The translations under genes were made by a program, and so were the position numbers. Shown piece after piece: positions 34,391 to 43,493 of a stretch of 64,000 nucleotides of DNA. The number at the start of each line of letters is the position of its first letter. Positions within the stretch are counted from its first letter, which is position 1. Origin of the DNA: VFZN01 sp963709325. GTDB taxonomy: Bacteria > Acidobacteriota > Vicinamibacteria > Vicinamibacterales > UBA2999. The notes under the pieces are model-generated. The model ran no database searches, had not been told where the DNA came from, and worked only from the letters and a program-made list of their open reading frames with translations. Location: positions 4,402,001 through 4,466,000 of the forward strand of contig CAVPVV010000003.1 in assembly GCA_963709325.1 (NCBI GenBank), in the 5' to 3' direction.

Positions 34391-34460
34391 GACGAAAGAA
34401 ACCACGAAGGCGCGAAGGACGGCATGCGTCCTTCGTGATCTTCCAGCCTCGTCGTTTCTT
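34391..34460. repeat. Intact CACGAAGG palindromic repeat between convergent genes
   Basis: GAAAGAAACCACGAAGGCGC plus GAAGGAC, a short centre GGCATGC, then GTCCTTCGTGATCTTCCAGC and CTCGTCGTTTCTTCT. The arms pair imperfectly over about 30 bases. It exactly fills the gap between the stop codons of the phosphatase and the AI-2E-type permease genes, so it may act as a two-way terminator. Confidence 0.7.
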
Positions 34461-35513
34461 CTACTCGGCTTCCCGTTGATGCCGGGTGAGCGCGTCGACC
34501 AGGGTGCGGGCGGTGACGAGGATAATCGGGCCGAGGACGAGGCCGACGAAGCCGAAGGCGGCGCCGCCTCCGAGCAGGCCGATGAACACGACCAGGCCGT
34601 TCACCGAGGCCCGGCCGCTCAGCAGAATCGGCCGGAGGATGTTGTCCACGATCCCGATCACCCCGGCGCCGATGACCGTGAGGACGATGGCCTTCACGAC
34701 CGCGCCGGTCAGCAGCCACCACACCGCGACCGGCACCCACACCAGCGTCGCGCCGACCACCGGAATCAGCGAGCAGATGCCCACTGCCACGCCCCAGGCC
34801 GCCGGCGCCGGCAGCCCCATTGCCCAGAACGTGACACCGCCGATGAATCCTTGAACCGCCGCGACCGCCAGCCCGGCTCCGACCGAAGCGATCACGAGGT
34901 CGTGTGTCTCGGCGATCAACCGTTCCCGCTCGGGCTCCGAGAACGGCAGCAAGCGCCGGATCAGGTCGACGACTCGATCGCCGTCGCGAATGAAGAAGAA
35001 CATCGCGAACAGCGTCACGAACAGGCTTCCGATCATCCCGGCGAAGTTTGCCAACGCTCCTCCGAGGCGCGCGGCGACGAAGCCGGCGATCGTCTGGGCG
35101 ACCTCGCCCAGCCACTCCGTCGGGTCGTCCGGCAGCGCGATTGGGACGTGCGAGCGGACCGCGTCCCAGACCACCTTGACGCGCTCGGGGGTGGCTTTCT
35201 CGGGCAGCTGCTTGGCGAAGTTCACGACCACCGGCAACTCGCCGGCGAGCATCGTCACCAGCGTCGCCACCGGTCCGATGATCAGCACCGTCGCGAGCAG
35301 GGTGGTCGCCAGCGCGGCCTGGCTGCGGCTCAACCGGGTGGCAAACGACGCGCGAATCGGGTCGAGCGTCAAGGCGAGGATGCCGGCCCAGGCGAGCGGC
35401 GCGAGAAACGGGCTCGTCACCAGGTAGGCGAGGTAGCCGACGAGGATCAGGATCCCGTAGAAGACCACCTCGCGGAACTGGTCGGTCGGCGTGCGACTCA
35501 TGCGCCCGATCAT
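34461..35513 (-). CDS. AI-2E family (PerM-like) membrane protein
   Basis: A 350-aa inner-membrane protein with about eight TMs. It has the family marks: an N-terminal pair of TMs (VVFYGILILVGYLAYLVTSP), a soluble helical insert (about 105-160), LFAMFFFIRDGDRV in the middle, and the C-terminal segment VDNILRPILLSGRASVNGLV with VFIGLLGGGAAFGFVGLVLG. Family members include quorum-signal exporters and Na+/H+ antiporters; which applies is unknown. MSRTPTDQ (Met5) is an alternative start. Confidence 0.9.
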   Translation of the reverse strand: MIGRMSRTPTDQFREVVFYGILILVGYLAYLVTSPFLAPLAWAGILALTLDPIRASFATRLSRSQAALATTLLATVLIIGPVATLVTMLAGELPVVVNFAKQLPEKATPERVKVVWDAVRSHVPIALPDDPTEWLGEVAQTIAGFVAARLGGALANFAGMIGSLFVTLFAMFFFIRDGDRVVDLIRRLLPFSEPERERLIAETHDLVIASVGAGLAVAAVQGFIGGVTFWAMGLPAPAAWGVAVGICSLIPVVGATLVWVPVAVWWLLTGAVVKAIVLTVIGAGVIGIVDNILRPILLSGRASVNGLVVFIGLLGGGAAFGFVGLVLGPIILVTARTLVDALTRHQREAE

Positions 35514-35541
35514 ATCCGCCGGCGCTGCCGGCCCACCGCCG

Positions 35542-38500
35542 TCAGGCTTCGATCGGCTTCTTCGGCGGGCTCCGCTTGAAGAGCGCCGCCGGGCTCCACT
35601 GCCGCAGATCGTCGAAGTACGAGTAGACGACCGGCGTCACGAGCAGGGTCAGGAGCAGGCAGAGAACCTGGCCGCCGATGATGGTCACCGCCATCGAGGC
35701 CCGCGAGCCGGCGCCGGCGCCGCGGCCCAGCGCGATCGGAATCATCCCAGCGATGATCGCGATGGTGGTCATCAGGATCGGCCGCAGCCGCACGTGGTTG
35801 GCGGCGATGATCGCGTCGTGCCGCTCCAGCCCTTGGGTGCGGAGCGTGTTGGTGTAGTCCACCTGCAGGATCGAGTTCTTCTTGACGATCCCGAACAGCA
35901 TCATCAGGCCAATCGCGCTGTAGACGTTCAACGTCATGCCGAAGGCCATGAGCGCCAGCAGTCCCGCCGGCAGGCTGAGCGGCAGCGACGTCATGATCGT
36001 CAGCGGGTGGACGAAGCTGTTGAACTGCGACGCCAGCACCATGTAGATGAAGACCACGGCCAGCACCATCGCCAGCGCGAAATTGCTCGACGCCTCGGCG
36101 AGGGTCCGCGCGCTGCCGCCGAACACGGCCTGGTAGCCGGGTCGCAGGTTGAGCTCGGCGACCTTCTCGCGCGCTTCAGCCAGCACCTCGCTGAGCGGGC
36201 GCCCCTGGATGTTGGCGTTGACCGAAATCTGCCGCTGGCGGTTGTAGCGCTCGATCGACGCAGGGCCGCTCTCCTGTGAGAGGACCGCCACGTCGCTGAC
36301 CCGCACCGTACGGCCACTGGCCGCGGGCACCAGCAAGTCGCCCATCCCGGCCGGGTTGCTCCGATACTGCTCATCGAGGCGGAGCAGGACGATGAACTGG
36401 TCGTCGCCGTCCTTGAACTCCGAGACCTCTTCGCCGCCGACCAGCGAGCGCAGGCTGTTGGCGAGCGTGTCGATGTTCACGCCGAGATCGGCGGCCCGCG
36501 CGCGATCGACGGTCACCCGCAGCTCCGGCTGGGTCGGCTCGAAGTTCGAGTCCACGTCGACGACGCCGCGGATGCCGCGGACCTTGTCCATCAACTGCAC
36601 GGTGTAGGTCTGCAGTTCGGCGATGTCGGGTCCCTGGATGATGATGTTGAGCCTGTTTCCGCCGCCACCGCCGCCGCCAGGCCCGCGGCCCGGGCCGCCC
36701 TGAGCTGATGCTCCGGAGATGTCGGTCCCGCCCGACACGCTGATGCGCGCTCCCTGATATTTGCGGAGCATGGCTCGGCTGCGCAGGATCAGCTGGTTCT
36801 GCGAGATGTCGCGCTCCTCGAGGTCGGTCATGAAGATGCCGAAGCTCGCGAAACCCTGGTTCACCGAGACCCGCACGCGGCGGAGCGCCGGCAGCTCGAT
36901 GATCTCCTTCTCGATTGGCTGGATGTATTCCTCGGTCCGCTGATAGCTGGTGCCGCGCGGGAGCCGGATGTTGATGTTGAATTCGCCTTGATCGTCGTCG
37001 GGTACGACCTCTTTGCCGACGTAGGGATACAGGAACACCGCCGACGCCGTGACCGCGCCGGCGATGCCGAGCATCGCCAGGCGGTGGCGGAGCGACCACT
37101 GCAGCAGCCGGCCGTAGAACGCGTCCATCCGCCCGTAGAACCCGCCCTTGGTGTGACTGCCGTGTTCCGCGGCGACGTCCTCGCGCCGCAGCCACCACGC
37201 CGACAGCGCCGGCGTCAGCGTGAACGACACGAACATCGACAGCAGGATGGCCGACGCGGAGGTGATGCCGAAGCTGTAGAAGTACTGCCCGATCTGCCCG
37301 GTCATGAACGCGACCGGCACGAAGATCACGACCAGCGACAGCGTCGTGGCCATCACCGCGAGACCGATCTCGGCGGTCGCCGCCGAGGCAGCTTCGGCTG
37401 GCGTCAGTCCCTTCTCCTCGACGAAGCGGAAGATGTTCTCGAGCACCACGATCGCGTCGTCGATGACGATGCCGGTGGCCAGCGACAGCGCGAGCATCGT
37501 CATGTTGTTCAGCGTGAAGCCGAACACCTTCATGAAGAAGAACGCGCCGATGATCGAGGCCGGCACCGCGAAGGCGGCGATGATCGTCACCCGCAGATTG
37601 CGGATGAAGAGGAAGACCACGCAGCACGCCAGGAAGCTGCCGAGCAGCAGGTGGTGCTGGATGTCCTCGAACGAGCGCCGGATGAAGCGAGACTGGTCGC
37701 TGCCGATGTTGATGGTCAGGTCCGGCGGCAGCGCCGCCTGGATCCGGGTCAACCTCGCCAGCACGCGATCGACGACTTCGACGGTGTTGCTGCCCGACTG
37801 CTTGACGATCGAGATCGTAACCGCGGGAATCGACTGGCCGTCAACGGCCAGCCGGGTTGCGCTGCGCACCTCCTGGACCGCGTCCTGGACGCGGCCGATG
37901 TCGGCGAAGGTGACGGCGGCGCCGTCCTTGTAGGCCAGGACGATCTTGTTGAAGTCCTCGACGTTGTGGATGCGGCCCATCGTCCGCAGCGCAACTTCCG
38001 CGGGGCCGGCGACGAAGCTGCCGCCCGGCACCTCGACGTTCTGGCGCTCGACAGCGGACCGCACCTGGTCCACGGTCAACCCGTAGGCGTTGAGCCGGTC
38101 GGGGTTCAGCAGCAGCTGGATCTCGCGCTTGCGGGTGCCATTGAGGTTGACGGCGCCGACGCCGGGCAGCGTTTCGAGGTCCTGCTTGATGCGCTTCTCG
38201 GCGATTTCGGTCAGCTCCTTGGGCGCGCGCGGACCGTACAGGGCGAGGTTCAGGACCGGCGCGGCGTCGGGATCGACTTTCTGGATCTGCGCCGGGCGGG
38301 TATCACGCGGGAACTGCCCGACGATGGTCGCGATCTTGTCGCGCACGTCCTGGGTCGCCGACTCGATGTCGCGTTCGAGGAGGAAGGTGATGGTGACTCG
38401 CGAAGAGCCCTGATCCGAAGTGGCCCGGAGTTCGTCGATGCCGCTGATCGTGTTGACGGCCTCTTCGACGCGCTTGGTGATCTGCGTCTCCACTTCCTCG

Positions 38501-38667
38501 GCGCTGGCGCCGGGCAGCTGGATGTTGACGGTGACGACCGGCGGGTCGGTCTTGGGCATCAGGTCGAGCCCAAGCGAGTAATAGGAAACGCCGCCCAGCA
38601 CGATGAGCGCAGCGGTCAGCATGACCGCGAAGACCGGCCGGCGAACACTGACCTCGGCCAGCTTCAT
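35542..38667 (-). CDS. RND efflux transporter, inner-membrane pump subunit (HAE1 type)
   Basis: A 1041-aa proton-driven pump. The start at 38667 (MKLAEVSVRRPVFAVMLTAA) overlaps the stop of the adaptor gene (ATGA); an upstream in-frame extension has no conserved residues. It has twelve TMs and two large periplasmic loops. TM4 carries the proton-relay Asp pair (TGIVIDDAIVVLENIFR). A Gly-rich stretch (GGPGRGPGGGGGGGN) interrupts the second periplasmic loop and is unusual. With the adaptor it forms a two-gene operon; no TolC-like gene is adjacent. Substrates are unknown. Confidence 0.95.
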   Translation of the reverse strand: MKLAEVSVRRPVFAVMLTAALIVLGGVSYYSLGLDLMPKTDPPVVTVNIQLPGASAEEVETQITKRVEEAVNTISGIDELRATSDQGSSRVTITFLLERDIESATQDVRDKIATIVGQFPRDTRPAQIQKVDPDAAPVLNLALYGPRAPKELTEIAEKRIKQDLETLPGVGAVNLNGTRKREIQLLLNPDRLNAYGLTVDQVRSAVERQNVEVPGGSFVAGPAEVALRTMGRIHNVEDFNKIVLAYKDGAAVTFADIGRVQDAVQEVRSATRLAVDGQSIPAVTISIVKQSGSNTVEVVDRVLARLTRIQAALPPDLTINIGSDQSRFIRRSFEDIQHHLLLGSFLACCVVFLFIRNLRVTIIAAFAVPASIIGAFFFMKVFGFTLNNMTMLALSLATGIVIDDAIVVLENIFRFVEEKGLTPAEAASAATAEIGLAVMATTLSLVVIFVPVAFMTGQIGQYFYSFGITSASAILLSMFVSFTLTPALSAWWLRREDVAAEHGSHTKGGFYGRMDAFYGRLLQWSLRHRLAMLGIAGAVTASAVFLYPYVGKEVVPDDDQGEFNINIRLPRGTSYQRTEEYIQPIEKEIIELPALRRVRVSVNQGFASFGIFMTDLEERDISQNQLILRSRAMLRKYQGARISVSGGTDISGASAQGGPGRGPGGGGGGGNRLNIIIQGPDIAELQTYTVQLMDKVRGIRGVVDVDSNFEPTQPELRVTVDRARAADLGVNIDTLANSLRSLVGGEEVSEFKDGDDQFIVLLRLDEQYRSNPAGMGDLLVPAASGRTVRVSDVAVLSQESGPASIERYNRQRQISVNANIQGRPLSEVLAEAREKVAELNLRPGYQAVFGGSARTLAEASSNFALAMVLAVVFIYMVLASQFNSFVHPLTIMTSLPLSLPAGLLALMAFGMTLNVYSAIGLMMLFGIVKKNSILQVDYTNTLRTQGLERHDAIIAANHVRLRPILMTTIAIIAGMIPIALGRGAGAGSRASMAVTIIGGQVLCLLLTLLVTPVVYSYFDDLRQWSPAALFKRSPPKKPIEA

Positions 38668-39905
38668 GGCTCGACCACCTTGGTTGGGGCGTCCCCGCCC
38701 TTGCCCCCGCCCGATGTCACCGCCATGCCGGTTGCGAGTTGATTGAGCTGCGACGTGGCCACCACCTCGTCGCCCTTCAGCCCTTCGACGATCTCCCAAT
38801 GCCCGTTCTCGTGCGCGCCAAGGGTCACGATCTGCTGCCGTGCCTTGCCTTCGGCGATCACGTACACCGTCGACACGCCGGCCAGGGTTGACACGGCATT
38901 GTCCGGCACCGACAGCACGTTCTGGTCAGTGCGCAGCGCCACAGTGCCCTTGGCGAAGAATCCGGGCTTCAACACCCGATCGGGGTTGTCCACCAGGGCT
39001 TCGATCGCGAAGGTCCGCGTCGCCTGCTCCACGGCGGGACCAACGTAGGCGACCCGGCCCGCGAAGCGCCGATCGGGGAATGCCTCGACGCTGAAGTCCA
39101 CGCTCTGTCCCTGGTGAATCGCCGCTGCATAGCGTTCCTGGATGCTGGTTCGCAGCTTGAGTGGGCTGATCTGGACGATGGTCACGACCTGCGTGTTCTC
39201 GCGGAGGAACTCGCCGGGCTGCACCAATCGCTCGGACACCGCGCCACCGACCGGGGCGCGAATCACCGAGTCCTCCAGCTTCTTCTGGGCGAGATCGACT
39301 GCCGCGCGGCGATCCTGCAGCGTGGCGCGCAGGACGAGGACGTTGTCCAGCGCCGCGCGATAGTTGGCTTCCGCGACCTTCAGCCTGGTTTCGGCTGTGT
39401 CGCGATCGGCCTGCGACACCAGCCCGCGCTTGTTCAGGTTTGCGGCGCGGTCGTAGGTGTTCTTCGCGTCGTCACGGTTGACCAGCGCCTGCTGGACCGA
39501 CGCGATCTGTTCGTCGGGCGGCGGCTCCTTCTGGCTCGAGGCCATCCCGAGCTGCGCTTCGACCTGCCGCAGCGCGCTCGAGGCGCGCTCGAGTGCAATC
39601 TGCAGCTCGCGCGGTTCGAGCTTGACGAGCGGATCGCCAGCCCGCACCTCCGATCCGAGCTGGACCGGCACTTCCCTGACGATCCCCGCCACCTCGCTGC
39701 TGACCTTCGCCTGATCGGGCGAGACGAGCGTGCCGGAGAGGTCGGCGCGACGCTCGACGGACATCTTGCCGACGTGCGCGGTCTGGATTTCGAGTGTCGG
39801 CCGGTTGCGCCCGCGACCGCCTCCCTCAGCCCTGCCCGAGTTACATGCGGAGACAACAAGAGCGAGCAGCAGGAGAGGCGTGGATGCGAAGAATGCGTGG
39901 CGCAC
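38664..39905 (-). CDS. RND efflux periplasmic adaptor (membrane fusion protein)
   Basis: A 413-aa lipoprotein: MRHAFFASTPLLLLALVVSA followed by CNSG has the lipobox VSAC. The lipoyl half-motifs (VSSEVAGIVREVPVQLGSEV and VIRAPVGGAVSERLVQPGEF) flank an alpha-helical hairpin (about 105-205). Beta-barrel and membrane-proximal domains follow. It joins the pump at 35542-38667 to an outer-membrane factor coded elsewhere. Its stop overlaps the pump start by 4 nt. Confidence 0.95.
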   Translation of the reverse strand: MRHAFFASTPLLLLALVVSACNSGRAEGGGRGRNRPTLEIQTAHVGKMSVERRADLSGTLVSPDQAKVSSEVAGIVREVPVQLGSEVRAGDPLVKLEPRELQIALERASSALRQVEAQLGMASSQKEPPPDEQIASVQQALVNRDDAKNTYDRAANLNKRGLVSQADRDTAETRLKVAEANYRAALDNVLVLRATLQDRRAAVDLAQKKLEDSVIRAPVGGAVSERLVQPGEFLRENTQVVTIVQISPLKLRTSIQERYAAAIHQGQSVDFSVEAFPDRRFAGRVAYVGPAVEQATRTFAIEALVDNPDRVLKPGFFAKGTVALRTDQNVLSVPDNAVSTLAGVSTVYVIAEGKARQQIVTLGAHENGHWEIVEGLKGDEVVATSQLNQLATGMAVTSGGGKGGDAPTKVVEP

Positions 39906-39964
39906 GACGACCTCTTAGCATCGGTGTTTTTGCCACCTCGTTCAAGCGCGTTGATGAGCCCCCA

Positions 39965-41893
39965 TTACTTCGGTGAAAGGGTTGGCAGCGCCAGGAGTTC
40001 CTGCACCGCTCGGTGTCCCTCGTCGATTGCTGCGTGGGTCTCCGCCTCGTGCGCCGCGTCGGAGTTGGCGATGGCAATTCGGCCGAAACGTTGACGGGCC
40101 ACGATCCACGGCCGCTCGGCTTCCGGCCAATCAGGATCGGTCAGCGGATCACCGAAGTCGGCATAGCCGTGCGGCCAGCGATTGACGGTGATGCCCTGGA
40201 TGTCGGTTGCCGGATCGAAGTCTCCTGAGCGCAGTGCGCGCGCGAGCAGATCGCGGGTCCGGCGCTCGAACGCCTCGAATGTCGTCTGCAGCAGTTCGGC
40301 TCGTCCGGCGCGGTGCTGGTCTCGCCGGGGACGGCCGGGTGCGCATGGCACGCGGACCAGATGCAGGAGAATCGGTTCGTCCGGCGATCGTGACGGCTGA
40401 TACGTGCCGAGCGTGACCGGGAAATCGAGGAACATCAGCGCGTAGTAGCCGCTGGGCGTGTAGATATGACTGACGCCGAGCTTCTCGAACGCGCGCCAGT
40501 TGCGCAGCAATACGTTGGTGTAGACGAGCGGTGCCTTCACGCCGAACATCAGCGCCTCACGCTGCCGCGCTGAGAGCTCGGGACAGAGCTTCGGGATCAC
40601 CGCGTGATAGCAGGCGAGAATCGCCTGCCGCGCCTTGACGCGGAACGCCTTGCCGCCGGTCACGTAGGTGACGACGACTCCGGTCGCGCGGTCGGGCTCG
40701 CCGTCGTGCCGAACCCGCACGACAGTGCTGCTCAGGCGTACGCGAACCGGAGACGACGCCTCGTCGAGCCGGCGATAGTCGAAACGAGCCGTGACGATGT
40801 CGTCCATCGTCGTGCCGGTTGCCGAGACCGAGGGGATCAACGAGCGCACGAGCAGCCGCGCGATCGATGCGTTGCCGTCGGGGAAGTGAAAGATGTACGG
40901 ATCCGGCGGCGCGGGCGATGTTGGCGTCGGCAGCCCGAGTCCCTGAAGGCCCGGCCACGTGCGACCCGCCGCCGACGCGGGTGCGGCGTCGATGCCGATT
41001 GCCCAACTGGAGTGCGTCCGCTGCTGGAAGTACGCCGCCACCTGGGGGGTGACCTTTGCGTACTGCAATAGAAAGTCCTTGTAACTGATCGAACGCAGCG
41101 TCCGCCGTTTGTCCTCGACCGACAGTCCGGACAAGTAGTCGGTCTGTTCTTCGTGAAGACGCACGAAGTCGCGCCGGGCCTGATCCGAGAACGGCGCCTG
41201 GCTCGCGAAGTCGCGCCACCAGCCGTCGGGTGGCACCGGACCCTCAGCCGGGTTGCCGCGTCCGCCGCGCACGAGGCGATCCTCGCCCCAGGACTCGCGA
41301 TCGAAGAAGACGGCCTGTCCCATGCCGTGGCCGGTGTAGAGCGTCTGGTCGACGGCGGTGAAGAACCGGTCAGTGTCGATGCCCAACTCGTCGCGCAGGC
41401 CGCGCGCCACCGGGCTCCACGCCCGGCGCTGCTCGATCGCCTGGGTGCCGCCGTAGCCAATCAGGAGACGCCCCGCCGACGTGAATTCGTTGCGCTTGGC
41501 GTGGCCGCCGAAGTCGTCGTGGTTGTCGAGAACGAGAATGCGGGCATTGAGCCCGGCGGCCTTGCGGAAGAAGTAGGCGGCAGCGAGCCCGCTGATCCCG
41601 CCTCCGACGACGACGAGATCAAAGGTTTCACCCGTGTCAGTGCTGGACGCGTCGTCCCAGACCTTGCCATCGCGAACGGCGTGTGCCACTTCCCACGCGC
41701 CGTCATGAGTGCCGCGCAGCCCGGTCAACGCCGGCGGGTAGGGCGCCGCGGACTGCGCCTGGATGTCGCCCGCGGCCGGTGCGAACCAACTGAAGGCCAG
41801 GGACCCGGTCAGTGCCACCCGCGCGCCGTCGAGAAAGTCGCGGCGGCTGATCGCGCGGTCCATGCCTAACGCCCGGTCATCGAACTCGCTCAT
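39965..41893 (-). CDS. Tat-exported FAD-dependent oxidoreductase, spermidine-dehydrogenase-like
   Basis: A 642-aa flavoprotein. The twin-arginine signal AISRRDFLDGARVALTGSLA sits near residue 15. The FAD-binding Rossmann motif DLVVVGGGISGLAAAYFFRK is followed by the ILVLDNHDDFGGHA strand-turn, and a C-terminal GITVNRWPHGYADF segment matches the second FAD contact of amine oxidase-like proteins. Overall it resembles periplasmic spermidine dehydrogenase (SpdH); another amine or terpenoid substrate is possible. It is the last gene of a minus-strand cluster with a small secreted protein, a metallo-hydrolase and a sulfatase. Confidence 0.85.
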   Translation of the reverse strand: MSEFDDRALGMDRAISRRDFLDGARVALTGSLAFSWFAPAAGDIQAQSAAPYPPALTGLRGTHDGAWEVAHAVRDGKVWDDASSTDTGETFDLVVVGGGISGLAAAYFFRKAAGLNARILVLDNHDDFGGHAKRNEFTSAGRLLIGYGGTQAIEQRRAWSPVARGLRDELGIDTDRFFTAVDQTLYTGHGMGQAVFFDRESWGEDRLVRGGRGNPAEGPVPPDGWWRDFASQAPFSDQARRDFVRLHEEQTDYLSGLSVEDKRRTLRSISYKDFLLQYAKVTPQVAAYFQQRTHSSWAIGIDAAPASAAGRTWPGLQGLGLPTPTSPAPPDPYIFHFPDGNASIARLLVRSLIPSVSATGTTMDDIVTARFDYRRLDEASSPVRVRLSSTVVRVRHDGEPDRATGVVVTYVTGGKAFRVKARQAILACYHAVIPKLCPELSARQREALMFGVKAPLVYTNVLLRNWRAFEKLGVSHIYTPSGYYALMFLDFPVTLGTYQPSRSPDEPILLHLVRVPCAPGRPRRDQHRAGRAELLQTTFEAFERRTRDLLARALRSGDFDPATDIQGITVNRWPHGYADFGDPLTDPDWPEAERPWIVARQRFGRIAIANSDAAHEAETHAAIDEGHRAVQELLALPTLSPK

Positions 41894-41921
41894 GGCACTC
41901 CTTCGCAGGCAACGCCACGCC

Positions 41922-42473
41922 TCACGGTGCTGCCGCTTTTCTATATACCGAGCGGGTCGTGGACCCCGGCCCGCCGAGCACGCCGGCCCGCGTCACCTCC
42001 ACCACGAGCGAGGTCGGCGACTCGAGATGCAGCTTGCGGGTCAGTTCGGCGGTAAACGGACTCGCCGCGGCGCGGTCCTCGACGCGAAACGTAGTGACGA
42101 TGATGAGCGCCGTTCCGTCCCAGCGCGCGCGCGACGATTCGACCTGCTCGCCCCGCCCCATCATCACGGCGTTGCGCCCTTCGGAGCCGTCGAGCGGGTA
42201 GACGAACGTCAGCGGTGGCTGCAAATCGTAGCGGCTGAAGACGGTGTACTCGACGCGCAGTCGGGCCGGGTCCTGCGCGACGGTGATTGTCGGCCCCCAC
42301 CCGCTGCCCATGTCGCCCGACGAAGCCGACACGGCCGGCGTACCCGGAACGGCGGGTGTCGATGCCACTTCCGGTTCGTCGAGCCTCCACCGTCCCGAGA
42401 AGTCGGCCGGCGGCTGCGCCGCGACACCGAGGACGAACGCTGCCAGCCAGAACACGAGTGTGAGCGGCAGCAC
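41922..42473 (-). CDS. Small exported protein of unknown function
   Basis: A 183-aa protein with a signal peptide (MLPLTLVFWLAAFVLGVAAQ) and a beta-rich, lipocalin-like body opening with PPADFSGRWRLDEPE, a start often seen in acidobacterial secreted proteins. A Ser/Gly/Pro stretch at 38-60 may be a linker. No catalytic motif is seen. It is 5 bp behind the metallo-hydrolase gene and 28 bp before the oxidoreductase gene, so it is probably co-transcribed. Confidence 0.75.
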   Translation of the reverse strand: MLPLTLVFWLAAFVLGVAAQPPADFSGRWRLDEPEVASTPAVPGTPAVSASSGDMGSGWGPTITVAQDPARLRVEYTVFSRYDLQPPLTFVYPLDGSEGRNAVMMGRGEQVESSRARWDGTALIIVTTFRVEDRAAASPFTAELTRKLHLESPTSLVVEVTRAGVLGGPGSTTRSVYRKAAAP

Positions 42474-42478
42474 GGCTC

Positions 42479-43482
42479 TCAGCCCTGTCGCGTCTCGATG
42501 GCCGAGACTCTGGCGGCGGCGACGGTGAGCCGCATCAGGTCCTCGCCCCAGATGACTTTGCCGTCGAAGACGTTCTGAATCTCGTGGACGATCTGCTCCC
42601 GGACGGTGGGCTGATCGATCTGCCCGAGGAGGTGCGTCAACACGAGCGTCCTGGCGCCGGCCCGCTTCGCGATCGCGGCATTGTCACGGTGGTTGCCGCA
42701 CGCCATGCGGTAGGCAGGCGACGGCTCGGTACCGCTGAAGTAGTGGTTCATGTGAATGAGGATGTCGCAGCCCTTCGCCAGGTCGACAATCGCGTCGTTC
42801 GGGCCGCTGTCGCCGGTGTAGCAGATCGACCCCTCTTTGGTATCGATGCGGAAGGCGAGGCACTCGAGGAACGGTTCGACGTGCTGGGCGTGCCCGACCG
42901 TGATCTTCCAGCCCTCGCCGTCGATCGTCGAGCCGGCGTGAATCTCGGTGATCTTCGGCGCCGGGCGCCGGCGCGGCAGGGTCCCGCCGCGCGCTTCGAA
43001 CTGATCCTGGCTGCTCTTGTGCTCGATCCGCGCCCTGATGTCTGGACCATAGATGCCATCGACGCCGAACAGCTGCTCCGTCATGCGTGCGATCGGCGGC
43101 GGTCCGTAGACATTCAGATCCGCGATGCGATCCGCGCCCTGATCCCAGCGCTGCAGCACCAGGCGCCCGTAGTCCATGCAGTGGTCGTAATGAAGGTGGG
43201 TGAAGAACGCGTGCGTGACGTCGACTGAACGATGGCCGCTCTGCAGCAGCCGGTGATGCGCGCCGGGACCGTGGTCCCAGACGATCAGATCGCGGCCGAC
43301 CTCGACGAGATAGCCGGAGCTCTGGCGGTCGAGAGACGGCGACGGCGTGCCTGTGCCGAGCAGCGTGATGCTGAGCGGCTTTGATGGCGGAGCCGCCGCT
43401 GCGGACTGAGCATCGGTATCGCCGCCGGAAGCGTCGCTGCCGGCGTTGCGGCCAGCATGGCCATGAACTCGCGTCGTTCCAC
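42479..43482 (-). CDS. Tat-exported metallo-beta-lactamase-fold hydrolase, interrupted by a frameshift
   Basis: The intended start is GTG 43482, preceded by GAGGAGG and giving the Tat signal VERREFMAMLAATPAATLPA. The mature part lies in another frame: SITLLGTGTPSPSLDRQSSG, the zinc motif THLHYDHCMDYG, SICYTGDSGPNDAIVDLA and LVLTHLLGQ. No start codon is found in that frame between its nearest upstream stop and Met at 43177, so the signal and the enzyme must be joined. One base appears to be lost between about 43395 and 43440. Downstream of the break the enzyme domain is intact. The GTG lies next to the sulfatase stop. Confidence 0.8.
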
Positions 43483-43493
43483 GTCGGCCCTCC

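Noticed and set aside
36988..38742. 584-codon plus-strand frame opposite the RND pump
   Set aside because: Antisense to a full-length pump with conserved motifs; no protein features.
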